Positions 8,256 to 16,123 are shown, numbered from the stretch's first letter. The stretch is DNA of 64,000 nucleotides from CAYQQR01 sp964420035 (GCA_964420035.1 CAYQQR010000019.1:4248-68247), one strand, 5' to 3'. Made by a program: numbers and translations. The notes: generated by a model from the letters alone, not told the origin.

Positions 8256-9686
8256 CTAAACCTTTAATTCTTCTCCCTCGGATCTGGCTATGACCACCGC
8301 ACCGCAACTGTCGCTCCAGACATTCGTGGCCGTGCGGAACATATCCAGGATCCGGTCCACCGCAAGAATTAACCCGACCCCTTCCAGGGGAAGCTTAACG
8401 GCAGTAAGGATTACCGTGATCATGACCAGTCCGGCCATGGGTATGGCCGCCGCCCCGATGGAAGCCAGCAAGGCAGTGATCACAATGATCAATTGCTCCC
8501 CAAAATTCAGGTCGATGCCATAGGCCTGGGCAATAAACATAGCGGCAACACACTCATACAAGGCCGTTCCGTCCATGTTGATCGTGGCGCCCAGGGGCAG
8601 GGTGAAACTGCTGATCTTGTTGGAGACCCCGCTGTTTTCCTCTACCGCGTTGATGGTCAGGGGTAAGGTCGCCCCGGAAGAAGAAGTACTGAATGCCGTC
8701 AACAAGGGGGTGGACATATTGCTCATGTGCCGGAAGGGCCGTGCCTTGCCGATGATCCTGACGATCAGCGGAAGGGTAATGAAAGCATGGATGGTGAGGG
8801 CCAGGACCACCGTGGCCATGTACATGCCCATCCTGGAGACCAGGTTGGGCAGATCATCCTGGTCGGCCACCACCTCCGAGACGATCCCGAAGATACCCAG
8901 GGGGGTGAACAGGATTACAAATAAGGTGATCTTCATCATGACCTCGAAAATAGCATTGAAAGCCCTGGTCAACATTTCCCTGTAACGGGCATGAACGCGG
9001 GTGATGAAGAACCCGAACAGGATGGCGAAAAATATGATGCTGAGCATGTCGTTGGTGACAAAGGCCTGGAAAATGTTCTCGGGTACGATCTCTACCAGTA
9101 ATTGCCCCAGGGATCGCTGTTTTTCGACCAGTCCCTCCACTTCCTTGGCAAAGTTCAGATCGGCGCCAAAACCCGGATTGATCAGGTTCACCAGGACCAG
9201 TCCGGTTATTATGGCAAAGGCGGATGTGAATATATAGTAGCCAATGGTCTTGAGCCCGAGGCGTCCCAGACTGCTTCCCGTTCCGATGTTGGTGACCCCG
9301 CTGATCAGGGATGACAGGATCAGGGGGATGATCAACATCTTCAGGGCCCGGAGGAAGACGTCTCCCATCCAGGATACTGCATTGATATGCGGATTGTAAT
9401 AATAAGCCTGGAGCAGGGACGGCCGGTACCGGATTAATTCTTTCTCGGTCAGATACTGCTCCAAAGCACCAAGAAAATTGTCCCGCGACTCATATTGCTC
9501 TTCAAGATTGGGCAGCACCTTCTTTTGAACACTTTCCGGGATCTCACGCCGGCTCAGTATCTTTTCCGTGTTGGCACTGTATTGATAACTCGTGGGGAAG
9601 ATAATGCCGTAGATGACGGCAAGCACCAGGGCGATCAGTATCTGCCAGTGTAACGCGGGAAGCTTGATCTTTCTTTTTCCTGCCAT
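8256..9686 (-). CDS. Dicarboxylate/amino acid:cation symporter (DAACS/SLC1 family)
   Basis: Inner-membrane transporter that takes up glutamate, aspartate or C4-dicarboxylates with Na+ or H+. Family signatures are present in order: hydrophobic segments, the serine-rich re-entrant loop (FSTSSSGATLPL), the NMDGTALYE motif, and the final DMFRTATNVWSDS helix that supplies substrate- and ion-binding residues. A ~80-residue hydrophilic insertion between the first two membrane segments is larger than in bacterial GltP but seen in Bacteroidota relatives. I chose ATG at 9684-9686 (MAGKRK, 475 residues) instead of the upstream GTG at 9740, because a perfect -7 element TATCTTTG (9707-9714, reverse) lies between them and would leave the GTG outside the transcript. 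Confidence 0.92.
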   Translation of the reverse strand: MAGKRKIKLPALHWQILIALVLAVIYGIIFPTSYQYSANTEKILSRREIPESVQKKVLPNLEEQYESRDNFLGALEQYLTEKELIRYRPSLLQAYYYNPHINAVSWMGDVFLRALKMLIIPLILSSLISGVTNIGTGSSLGRLGLKTIGYYIFTSAFAIITGLVLVNLINPGFGADLNFAKEVEGLVEKQRSLGQLLVEIVPENIFQAFVTNDMLSIIFFAILFGFFITRVHARYREMLTRAFNAIFEVMMKITLFVILFTPLGIFGIVSEVVADQDDLPNLVSRMGMYMATVVLALTIHAFITLPLIVRIIGKARPFRHMSNMSTPLLTAFSTSSSGATLPLTINAVEENSGVSNKISSFTLPLGATINMDGTALYECVAAMFIAQAYGIDLNFGEQLIIVITALLASIGAAAIPMAGLVMITVILTAVKLPLEGVGLILAVDRILDMFRTATNVWSDSCGAVVIARSEGEELKV

Positions 9687-9706
9687 GCCTGTGGATTTGA
9701 TTCCTA

Positions 9707-9714
9707 CAAAGATA
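9707..9714 (-). promoter_or_regulatory. -7 promoter element TAnnTTTG for the symporter gene
   Basis: On the minus strand the sequence TATCTTTG matches the Bacteroidota primary-sigma consensus exactly and sits 20 bp before the ATG at 9686. It decides the start of the symporter gene. Confidence 0.65.
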
Positions 9715-10374
9715 GAATTCCCCGTGATCTGTAAAGCCACGAGAATCGATTTTTCAGGACTTAAGGGACAGGAGGGATGGAAATAAACGATCCTCAGGAA
9801 GTTTTAAAAATGTTGAAGGGCCAAAGAGCCAAAGAGCAAAAGAGCTGAAGAACTGCCAAACTGATAAATTCACATAGATGCTTAAACCCTTAGGTTCTTA
9901 ATATGAACCTCCAAGGTATCATAGTTACAACTGTAAACACAACACTGACTACAATTGTAACTAAAAAGGAAATTCCAAACAGGAGTAATAAACTTTTCAC
10001 GGATGTAACCACCTGCAAAATCAAACATTGGGTTCGGATAAAATAGTATCATCTTAAAGTTCTCTATACCAGTATTTATTTACTTTTATTTATAGTTTAC
10101 ATTCAATCTCATGGCTTTAAAAGCCTGATTAATGTATATAAATGTGAATATCTTAAACAATTTCTATTGATTACCAGGTTTTTAAGTAATTTAAATGAAG
10201 TAGATGTAGAACCCTCCCGTGAAACAATCATTATTATTATAAATTGTTGATTAATAGTATAATAATGATATAATAAGGGGAATAGCTGAATTACAGTGAA
10301 TTCACAGATGTATACAGTTCGCTGCTGCATTAATTCACATATGTATTTAAAATAGTTGTTACATTTGTGGTGCT
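9715..10374. other. AT-rich intergenic region before the XRE regulator
   Basis: About 660 bp with no convincing gene. It contains short AAAGAGC-rich tandem words (9825-9855) and an AT-rich inverted repeat near 10228-10270. A reverse-strand frame at 9890-10000 would give a 36-residue hydrophobic peptide; it is discussed as a weak finding. The last 15 bp carry the promoter of the next gene. Confidence 0.5.
10360..10367 (+). promoter_or_regulatory. -7 promoter element for the XRE regulator
   Basis: TACATTTG matches TAnnTTTG and ends 7 bp before the ATG at 10375, so the message would be leaderless or nearly so. Confidence 0.6.
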
Positions 10375-10833
10375 ATGATCAGGGATCGTATTTTACAAAT
10401 AATTAAAGAAGAGGGGGTTTCGTCGTCAGAATTTGCCGAAAGGATCGGGATACAGCGTTCCAGTGTTTCGCATGTTTTATCCGGGCGCAACAAGCCCAGT
10501 TATGATTTCATTGAAAAACTCCTGCGTGCCTTTCCCGACATCAATGCCAACTGGCTGATTTCAGGGAAAGGAGAAATTTACAAGGCCCCCGGGTCCCATC
10601 AAAACCTCTTTGAATCACAGCCTTCAAGCGACCAGCAGCCAGCGACAAGCGACCAGCAGCCAGCGACAAGCGACCAGCAGCCCGAGGCCAGACACCAGCC
10701 CCCGGCCTCGCCCGCCGAAGCTTCAGCGAAGGAGGGAGACCGGCAACCACCCCCCGGCATCAAGAAAATCATGATCCTGCGCGACGACGGTACATATGAG
10801 GAATTTCATCCTCAGAAATCTGACAAGGATTAG
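10375..10833 (+). CDS. XRE-family helix-turn-helix regulator with repeat-derived linker
   Basis: Cytoplasmic DNA-binding regulator of 152 residues. Residues 3-60 form a Cro/C1-type HTH (RILQIIKEEGVSSSEFAERIGIQ, then SSVSHVLSGRNKPSYDFIEKLL, split here for reading) followed by the common NWLISGKG segment. Residues about 83-128 are low complexity: a 21-bp unit encoding SDQQPAT is repeated nearly three times (10627-10681), followed by a Pro/Ala-rich stretch encoded by a sequence resembling intergenic repeats elsewhere in the window. The last ~24 residues (KKIMILRDDGTYEEFHP) are a conserved-looking tail. Target genes are unknown. It lies directly upstream of pyrD in the same direction, but pyrD has its own promoter. 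Confidence 0.85.
   Translation: MIRDRILQIIKEEGVSSSEFAERIGIQRSSVSHVLSGRNKPSYDFIEKLLRAFPDINANWLISGKGEIYKAPGSHQNLFESQPSSDQQPATSDQQPATSDQQPEARHQPPASPAEASAKEGDRQPPPGIKKIMILRDDGTYEEFHPQKSDKD
10627..10681 (+). repeat. 21-bp in-frame tandem repeat
   Basis: About 2.6 copies of a 21-bp unit (GACCAGCAGCCAGCGACAAG plus one base) lie inside the XRE gene and encode SDQQPAT repeats. The unit length keeps the frame, so copy-number change would only alter linker length. Confidence 0.9.
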
Positions 10834-10834
10834 T

Positions 10835-10842
10835 TATCTTTG
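10835..10842 (+). promoter_or_regulatory. -7 promoter element for pyrD
   Basis: TATCTTTG starts 2 bp after the XRE stop codon and ends 11 bp before the pyrD ATG at 10854, matching the TAnnTTTG consensus exactly. Confidence 0.65.
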
Positions 10843-10853
10843 CCAAAAATTTC

Positions 10854-11879
10854 ATGTACCGCTTTTTCATACGCCCCATATTATTTCTTTTCCCTCCCGA
10901 ATTCATCCACAATGTCATTACCAACAAGCTCAGGATACTGGCGGTAATACCGGGCGTGAAGGGGATATTGCGTTCCCTGTATGCTGCTCGGAACTCCAAA
11001 CCGGTGGAAGTAGCCGGATTGAAATTCCCCAATCGGGTCGGACTGGCAGCCGGATTCGATAAAAATGCAAAATACTTCAGGGAATTGGCTTGTTTCGGTT
11101 TCGGGCATATAGAGATCGGCACCCTAACTCCCCGGGCCCAGCCGGGGAACCCCAAGCCCAGGTCTTTCCGCCTAATTAGGGACAAAGCTTTGATCAACCG
11201 GATGGGATTTAACAACGAAGGGGTAAAAGCTGCAGTCCGGCGGCTCAAAAAGAGAGGTTCCAAAGGCCTGGTCCTGGGGGGAAATATCGGTAAGAACACG
11301 GCTACCAGCAACCGGGAGGCCATTTACGATTATGAAAAGGCCTTTGATTTGCTTTACGATCATGTGGACTACCTGGTGATAAACGTTTCCTGCCCCAATA
11401 CAGGCGATTTAACGGATTTACAGGACAAAACACTGCTGGAGCGGATACTTACCCGCCTGATGGAGATAAAGTCTGCCAAAAGCCCTAAAAAGCCTGTTTT
11501 TTTGAAGATATCACCCGACCTAAGCGACAAAAGGGTCATGGAAACCGTTGAACTTACCATGAAATGTAGTCTTGACGGCATTGTGGCCACCAATACCACG
11601 GCAGAACGTTTAAATTTGTCAACTCCGGAAGAAAAACTCGAAAGAATCGGTTATGGCGGTCTGAGCGGTACACCCATCCGCAATCGGTCTACAGAAGTAA
11701 TTAGAATAATTCACAACTATACACAAGGCCGGCTGCCCATCATAGGGGTCGGGGGGATCATGGGCGCGGAGGATGCCCTGGAAAAGCTGGAAGCAGGGGC
11801 CAGCCTGGTCCAGGTATACACCGGTTTTGTATACACCGGGCCCTCCCTTGTAAAGAAGATTCTGAAAGCATTGGATTAA
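10854..11879 (+). CDS. pyrD: Dihydroorotate dehydrogenase, quinone-dependent (class 2)
   Basis: Oxidises dihydroorotate to orotate in pyrimidine synthesis, passing electrons to membrane quinone through FMN. The 341 residues include the N-terminal amphipathic membrane-association region typical of class 2 enzymes (residues 1-40), the FMN-barrel motifs AAGFDKNA, EIGTLTPRAQPGNPKPR and NRMGFNNEG, and the C-terminal GVGGI and GASLVQVYTGF phosphate-binding segments. The catalytic base position, normally Ser in class 2 (NISSPN in E. coli), is Cys180 here (NVSCPNT), as in class 1 enzymes. I believe this is shared by Bacteroidota relatives. The gene ends 23 bp before the convergent SDR gene. Confidence 0.95.
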   Translation: MYRFFIRPILFLFPPEFIHNVITNKLRILAVIPGVKGILRSLYAARNSKPVEVAGLKFPNRVGLAAGFDKNAKYFRELACFGFGHIEIGTLTPRAQPGNPKPRSFRLIRDKALINRMGFNNEGVKAAVRRLKKRGSKGLVLGGNIGKNTATSNREAIYDYEKAFDLLYDHVDYLVINVSCPNTGDLTDLQDKTLLERILTRLMEIKSAKSPKKPVFLKISPDLSDKRVMETVELTMKCSLDGIVATNTTAERLNLSTPEEKLERIGYGGLSGTPIRNRSTEVIRIIHNYTQGRLPIIGVGGIMGAEDALEKLEAGASLVQVYTGFVYTGPSLVKKILKALD

Positions 11880-11902
11880 TATCTACCCGGGGAGTCAGGT
11901 CT

Positions 11903-12709
11903 TCAGTGCAGGGAGTTGTCTTTTTTCAAGGAGAAATCCCTTACCACCTTTTTATTTGCCATATTGGGGAGGAAGCGGGCCAGGTAATAGACCAGTTTAC
12001 CCAGGAAGGTCATAATCAGCAGCTCTTTTCTTTGAAGCAATCCCTTTTTGATCTTAGCGGCAACATATTCCGGCGACATCAGTTTCTTCTCGTCCATAGG
12101 GGTACAGTTACCGGGTTTTGCATCGGGACCAAGGGCGGTCAGGCGAATGTTGGACCGGGTAAAGCCGGGTGCAACGACCATAACATGCAGGTCATCGTGA
12201 AAATGTTCCAGTTTAATGGAACGCATGAAGGTCATGATAGCGGATTTGGAGGCCGCGTATGCGGCGCGGCCGGGCAGACCGATGAAGCCGGCAACGGAGG
12301 AGATGGCGACCAGGCTGCCCCGGCTTTCCAGCAGGTGGGGAAGGGCATACTTGCTGCAATAAACGGTTCCCCAGAAATTAACATCCATCAATTGCCGGAT
12401 CACATCCAGGTGGAGTTCCAGAAAACCGGTTCGCATTGAGATGCCCGCGTTATTGATAAGAATATCGAGTTTTCCGTATTTCCGGATGCAGCTTTCAACG
12501 AGTTTTTTGCAGTCTTCCTCCGAAGATATATCTGTGGGTACAACCAGGACTTCAATTCCTTCCTTTGACATGGAAGAAGCAATGGATTCCAGTCTGTCAC
12601 GGCTTCTTGACGCAAGTACAAGAAAAGCGCCGCTGCGGCCCAGCTCCCAGGCCGTTGCCAGGCCTATGCCGGAAGATGCTCCTGTAATTATTGCGACCTT
12701 GTCCTTCAA
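11903..12709 (-). CDS. Short-chain dehydrogenase/reductase
   Basis: Classical SDR of 268 residues, an NAD(P)(H)-dependent oxidoreductase of unknown substrate. It shows the cofactor motif TGASSGIG (9-16), NNAG (86-89), the catalytic Ser near 137-138 and YAASK (Tyr151, Lys155). The C-terminal part has a hydrophobic stretch (residues about 236-252), so it may be membrane associated as in the DltE/3-ketosphinganine-reductase-like group. The start is TTG at 12707-12709: the frame is closed by TGA just upstream and no ATG is available before the Rossmann motif. A reverse-strand TATATTTG at 12745-12752 is a good -7 box for it. Confidence 0.88.
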   Translation of the reverse strand: MKDKVAIITGASSGIGLATAWELGRSGAFLVLASRSRDRLESIASSMSKEGIEVLVVPTDISSEEDCKKLVESCIRKYGKLDILINNAGISMRTGFLELHLDVIRQLMDVNFWGTVYCSKYALPHLLESRGSLVAISSVAGFIGLPGRAAYAASKSAIMTFMRSIKLEHFHDDLHVMVVAPGFTRSNIRLTALGPDAKPGNCTPMDEKKLMSPEYVAAKIKKGLLQRKELLIMTFLGKLVYYLARFLPNMANKKVVRDFSLKKDNSLH

Positions 12710-12744
12710 GGTTCTTAGGGGATTTCATGAAATGCAAGATGATT

Positions 12745-12752
12745 CAAATATA
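12745..12752 (-). promoter_or_regulatory. -7 promoter element for the SDR gene
   Basis: On the minus strand TATATTTG matches the TAnnTTTG consensus and lies 35 bp before the TTG start at 12709. Confidence 0.55.
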
Positions 12753-12809
12753 AGATTAAAACCTCAAAGCCTCGCCGAATTTCAGTTCTTAATAATCTCC
12801 GGGGATGGA

Positions 12810-12840
12810 TTTGCAAATAGCAAAAAAGGTTATAAATTTG
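12810..12840 (+). promoter_or_regulatory. Promoter of tRNA-Lys
   Basis: TTTG at 12810-12813, a 19-bp spacer, and TAAATTTG at 12833-12840 match both parts of the Bacteroidota promoter. The tRNA starts 22 bp after the -7 box. Confidence 0.75.
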
Positions 12841-12862
12841 CACCCCGTTACATAAACAGGTC

Positions 12863-12935
12863 GATTCTGTAGCTCAGTTGGTAGAGCACCTCCCTTTTAA
12901 GGAGGGGGTCCTGGGTTCGAGACCCAGCAGAATCA
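12863..12935 (+). tRNA. tRNA-Lys (anticodon TTT)
   Basis: Folds as a full cloverleaf of 73 nt: a 7-bp acceptor stem GATTCTG/CAGAATC, D-stem GCTC/GAGC, anticodon stem CCTCC/GGAGG with loop CTTTTAA (anticodon TTT), T-stem CTGGG/CCCAG with TTCGAGA loop, and discriminator A. The 3' CCA is not encoded. A promoter lies upstream and a Rho-independent terminator starts 4 bp downstream, so it is a single-gene unit. Confidence 0.98.
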
Positions 12936-12938
12936 CAT

Positions 12939-12968
12939 GAAAAAACCCGGCCGAGGCCGGGTTTTTTT
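12939..12968 (+). terminator. Rho-independent terminator of tRNA-Lys
   Basis: A perfect GC-rich stem CCCGGCC/GGCCGGG with a GA loop is flanked by six As and seven Ts, so it can act on either strand. Confidence 0.9.
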
Positions 12969-12969
12969 G

Positions 12970-13022
12970 TTCCAAGTTCCAAGTTCTGAGTTCCTGATAG
13001 TCTTTTATCCCGATCCTGTTCC
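12970..13022. repeat. Intergenic repeat (TTCCAAG-type) and left 23-bp direct repeat
   Basis: Short TTCCAAGTTCC words typical of one intergenic repeat family in this window are followed by a 23-bp sequence at 13000-13022 that recurs identically at 13871-13893, on the other side of the lipoprotein gene. Confidence 0.8.
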
Positions 13023-13147
13023 ATTTTTCCCCCCGTTTTTGGGTTATTTTCCTTAAACCTTTTTTCCAACTTGACATTCCAGTTTCTGATCCATAACTTG
13101 AATCGTGATAAGCTTTTATATTACTAATCACTTCAAAAGGTTTAATT

Positions 13148-13837
13148 ATGATTTCCATAAAATTATTTAAGTCATTTTTGTTTTTTGTAGTACTGCTCCT
13201 GTCTTCCTGCGCCATTAAAAGAGGAATGGAAAAGAATTTTCAAAGTGAAGTCATTGATGAAGAGAAAACGAATTTTAGAACCGGCCATGTCTGGGTGCGT
13301 GCCTTCCAGCATAAGACCATCGGTTCAATCACCACGATGGAATCTACATACGGTTCAGGATTGGCGGTTGGGAAAGATTACAGAGAGCAGCCCTCGAGAG
13401 TTGTCATGTCGGCAATTAGAAATTCCGGAATATTTGAATCTGTAGCACCTATTGAAACAGAAAAACCACATGATTTCATCCTTGAAGGTGCTATTGCTGC
13501 AGATTGGACTACACCCTGGTGGACCTGGGTTCAATTTATTGATATCGCCATACATGCATGGTTTTTTCCAACCTTGGGCCGGGACCTGGAGTGCAGTGTA
13601 GAAATCAATGTATATGATCCGAATTATGAGCCTGTTTATATAACTACCGTGGATTACAAAAAGAAATATCTGTGTACGGTCTGGTGGGGCATGACACACG
13701 GCGGATCCTATGATTATGGAACGGATGTGGAAGTCCAGAAAGAAGTACTGGATTATGCTTTTTCCCAGATCAAGAATGACTTGCAACTGGCCCTAAAGGA
13801 GTATATTGAAACACACCCGGAAATGGCCATGCAGTAA
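13148..13837 (+). CDS. Predicted lipoprotein of unknown function
   Basis: A 229-residue protein with a type II signal peptide: charged start, hydrophobic core and lipobox LLSSC with Cys21, so it should be anchored in a membrane, probably facing the periplasm or outer surface. The mature part has no motif I recognise. It is rich in Trp and Tyr near residues 119-145 (DWTTPWWTWVQFIDIAIHAW), which could be an amphipathic or membrane-contacting segment. Lysine follows the Cys region (CAIKRG). The gene stands alone between tRNA-Lys and a secreted zinc-ribbon protein and is bracketed by 23-bp direct repeats (13000-13022 and 13871-13893). Start: ATG 13148, the only Met before the signal peptide. Confidence 0.75.
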   Translation: MISIKLFKSFLFFVVLLLSSCAIKRGMEKNFQSEVIDEEKTNFRTGHVWVRAFQHKTIGSITTMESTYGSGLAVGKDYREQPSRVVMSAIRNSGIFESVAPIETEKPHDFILEGAIAADWTTPWWTWVQFIDIAIHAWFFPTLGRDLECSVEINVYDPNYEPVYITTVDYKKKYLCTVWWGMTHGGSYDYGTDVEVQKEVLDYAFSQIKNDLQLALKEYIETHPEMAMQ

Positions 13838-14313
13838 ATCTTCTCGGTTCCTGGTTCCGATTTCCTGGTTGTCTTTTATCCCGATCCTGTTCCCTTGCGT
13901 CCCGTATTACCCTGGTAGCTTTTAAGAAGATGGAAAACGGGAGGCTTATTCGTAAGGATACCTAATGCTACAATTATTTATGGCCTGCGGCCAATGAATT
14001 TTGAGTCATCAAAGTCTATTGCCCTTGCGCCTCCGCTGAAACTTCGGCGGCACGCGGAAGGGCATGCATCATTGTAGCACCGGAATCAGATAAAGAATAA
14101 ATTCCCTGTAGAGCCATAGGTTTCGGACTCTTTTCGTATAAACCTTAATTAGATTTGTCTCATTTGTAATTAGCCCGGGTCCCGGAGAAGTCTTCAACCG
14201 GGGATCGGGGTTTTTAAAAGATATTCGATTATTCTTAACAGTTAAAAACCCAATCCCACCATTTGTATCAGATGCGAAGAACGGGTAAATTTAAGAAACT
14301 AAAATCCTGTTTT
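13838..14313. other. Intergenic region with decayed repeats
   Basis: About 475 bp without a credible gene. It holds the right copy of the 23-bp direct repeat (13871-13893) preceded by GGTTCCTGGTTCC words, and a hairpin-rich stretch at 13978-14070 that includes CCGCTGAAACTTCGGCGG, related in reverse complement to sequence inside the XRE gene near 10709. Confidence 0.5.
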
Positions 14314-14952
14314 ATGAAAAGAATATTTTATGTTCTGACCCTGTTATTGATTTCGTTCCCATTATTATCTCAATCCACAGTTATTGACATTGAAAATCGT
14401 TTAGCTGAGCTAGATGCAGTAAATGCAGGGGCAGCTGGGAGTGTAAAAAAACACCATTGCATGGAAACGGCCAGCAATTTATTACTGAAGGAGTATATTT
14501 TTCCTGATCTTGAAGTAATAGAAATATATGAAAAAGACGTGAAATTCAATATTGGAATATTTACAAGAAGTAATTTTTGTTATGCAAACCATCTGCAGTG
14601 TGAAACTATTTTGGGAAAGTATTCCTTAGATGTGGAAATCGATGATTTTTTTAACAGGGAATATTTTCTTCATGTAAGAGGGGGATATTATATGAAATGC
14701 AATAAAGATGATTCTGGTTTTGATACATATTGGGTTGTCATTCCTGATTATGATGATGTGAGGCAATTGCGCACAGGTCAAAAAATAACCATAACCGGCA
14801 ATCTTTTTAGTGTTCGATATGGCACCATATATTGTGTTGCAGATGAAATATCTTACGCGGGCCCAACTGTAGTAAAATGCGAGAATGGTCATGAATATCC
14901 GGCCTCAACTACTTATAAATTTTGCCCTGAGTGCGGGAAACCATTGAAATAA
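14314..14952 (+). CDS. Secreted protein with C-terminal zinc ribbon, function unknown
   Basis: Starting at ATG 14314 (MKRIFYVLTLLLISF) the 212-residue product has a clear type I signal peptide ending near the Ser-Gln at residues 19-20 (LLSQS). A longer frame from 14263 would add 17 basic residues before the signal peptide and is less likely. The mature part has scattered Cys (KHHCMET, NFCYANHLQC, MKCNKDD) and a C-terminal treble-clef-like zinc ribbon, CENGHEYP followed by FCPECGKPL, an arrangement more usual in cytoplasmic proteins. No enzyme family is recognised. It has lower GC content than its neighbours, which may point to transfer or relaxed constraint. Confidence 0.7.
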   Translation: MKRIFYVLTLLLISFPLLSQSTVIDIENRLAELDAVNAGAAGSVKKHHCMETASNLLLKEYIFPDLEVIEIYEKDVKFNIGIFTRSNFCYANHLQCETILGKYSLDVEIDDFFNREYFLHVRGGYYMKCNKDDSGFDTYWVVIPDYDDVRQLRTGQKITITGNLFSVRYGTIYCVADEISYAGPTVVKCENGHEYPASTTYKFCPECGKPLK

Positions 14953-15058
14953 AATAATCCTGCATCCTGCCCCGATAGCTATCGGGGCTGAATTCTACCT
15001 GCCTGCCGTAGCAGGAATTCTGAATCTTTTATTACCTTCGGTCCTTTAACCGACTGCC

Positions 15059-15463
15059 ATGTTCCAAACCCAGACCACCGTCCGGGTTCGGTACGGCGAG
15101 ACCGACCGGATGGGCTATGTGCATCATGCCAGTTACCTGCTTTATTTTGAGGTTGGCCGCACCGAGATGCTGCGCTCCCAGGGTATGACCTATAAGGATA
15201 TGGAAGATTCCGGCACGTTAATGCCCCTCAGGGATGCACAGATCGAGTACATGCAACCCGCCCTGTATGATGAGGAACTCACCATCACCACCACTGTCAG
15301 GGAAGTCCCGGGCGTTCGAATGAAATTCTTCTATGGAATTCTCAACTCAAACGGTGAACTGGTCTGCAAAGGCACCACCACCCTGGTATTTGTGGATGCA
15401 AAAACCCGCCAACCCACCCGTCCACCTGAGTTTTTTCTTGAAAAAATTAAAAAGCACTTCTGA
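15059..15463 (+). CDS. Hotdog-fold acyl-CoA thioesterase (YbgC/4HBT family)
   Basis: Cytoplasmic thioesterase of 134 residues, the usual length. The active-site pattern RYGETDRMGYVHHASYL (residues 11-27) places the catalytic Asp at residue 16, followed by the tyrosine/histidine segment of YbgC-type enzymes and the EVGRTEMLR helix. It hydrolyses an acyl-CoA, possibly acyl-ACP-derived; the substrate is not predictable. It has its own upstream gap with a partial palindromic repeat (about 14968-15010), and is followed 67 bp later by a DUF4252 gene. Confidence 0.9.
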   Translation: MFQTQTTVRVRYGETDRMGYVHHASYLLYFEVGRTEMLRSQGMTYKDMEDSGTLMPLRDAQIEYMQPALYDEELTITTTVREVPGVRMKFFYGILNSNGELVCKGTTTLVFVDAKTRQPTRPPEFFLEKIKKHF

Positions 15464-15530
15464 ACTGTAATGAATTGGTCCCTGCTTCGTCTTTGGAACA
15501 GAAACATTGTTTAACCAATTCTTTACAGTC

Positions 15531-16043
15531 ATGAAAAAGTTAATTAGCAGTTTGATCATATTGATCGTATTCGCTGCCGCAAGTTTCGGTCAGAGAACCC
15601 CGGTTGATGATCTGTTCGATAAGTATTCCGGCCGGGATGGCATCACCACCGTACTGATCTCTGAAGGATTGTTCAGGATCATTTCTGACATGGATGAGGA
15701 ATCGGGGAATATCGACGGTGATCTGCAAAAGCTGAAAGGCATAACCAGCTTGCGCGTAATCGCGGTGGAAGATGAAACCCTGAATCAGGAGCTGGATTTC
15801 TTTGCCGAGGTCGACGGCAATATGAATTGGTCTGCCTACGAAGAACTGATGATCGTCAAGGACGGTTCTGACAACGTTCGCATGCTGGCACAAACCGACG
15901 GTAACATGGTCAAGGAATTCCTCATCATTGTTGGAGGCGGAGACAACGTCCTGGTCAGCATCAGGGGAGATATAACCAAAAAGCTCATGAGTGAATGGGC
16001 TGAGAATTCCGGTCCGGAAGAATTACTCGATTCTATCGAATAG
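15531..16043 (+). CDS. DUF4252 protein, exported (first of three)
   Basis: A 170-residue protein with a signal peptide (MKKLISSLIILIVFAAASFGQ) and a DUF4252-type mature domain: DDLFDKYSGRDGITTVLIS, an acidic middle, LKGITSLRVIAVEDE and an EELMIVKDGSDNV stretch. I chose ATG 15531 because the earlier in-frame start at 15507 would put eight hydrophobic residues before a normal signal peptide. Two further paralogues lie at 17227 and 17756, with an ECF sigma factor and its likely anti-sigma factor between. The family has no known biochemical role. It is separated from the sigma gene by a 26-bp inverted repeat. Confidence 0.88.
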   Translation: MKKLISSLIILIVFAAASFGQRTPVDDLFDKYSGRDGITTVLISEGLFRIISDMDEESGNIDGDLQKLKGITSLRVIAVEDETLNQELDFFAEVDGNMNWSAYEELMIVKDGSDNVRMLAQTDGNMVKEFLIIVGGGDNVLVSIRGDITKKLMSEWAENSGPEELLDSIE

Positions 16044-16048
16044 TTTGA

Positions 16049-16121
16049 AGTTCCGGGTTCCAGGTTCCAGGTTGAAATCCTTTATTAATTAAAGCAACCT
16101 GGAACCTGGAACCAGGAACTT
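16049..16121. repeat. GGAACC-type inverted repeat
   Basis: 16049-16074 pairs with 16095-16121 over about 25 bp with one interruption, leaving a ~20-nt AT-rich loop. Related copies occur at 12970, 13848, 24956, 50871, 53020 and 54304. In this copy the right arm ends against the -7 box of the sigma-factor gene. It could form a strong hairpin terminating the DUF4252 message. Confidence 0.8.
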
Positions 16122-16123
16122 AC

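Noticed and set aside
10109..10330. 73-codon open frame on the minus strand upstream of the XRE gene
   Set aside because: AT-rich, no signal, motif or ribosome site, and mostly covers an AT inverted repeat.
10627..10681. Evenly spaced direct repeats that could look like a CRISPR array
   Set aside because: The 21-bp units are contiguous without spacers, stay in frame inside a gene, and there are no cas genes.
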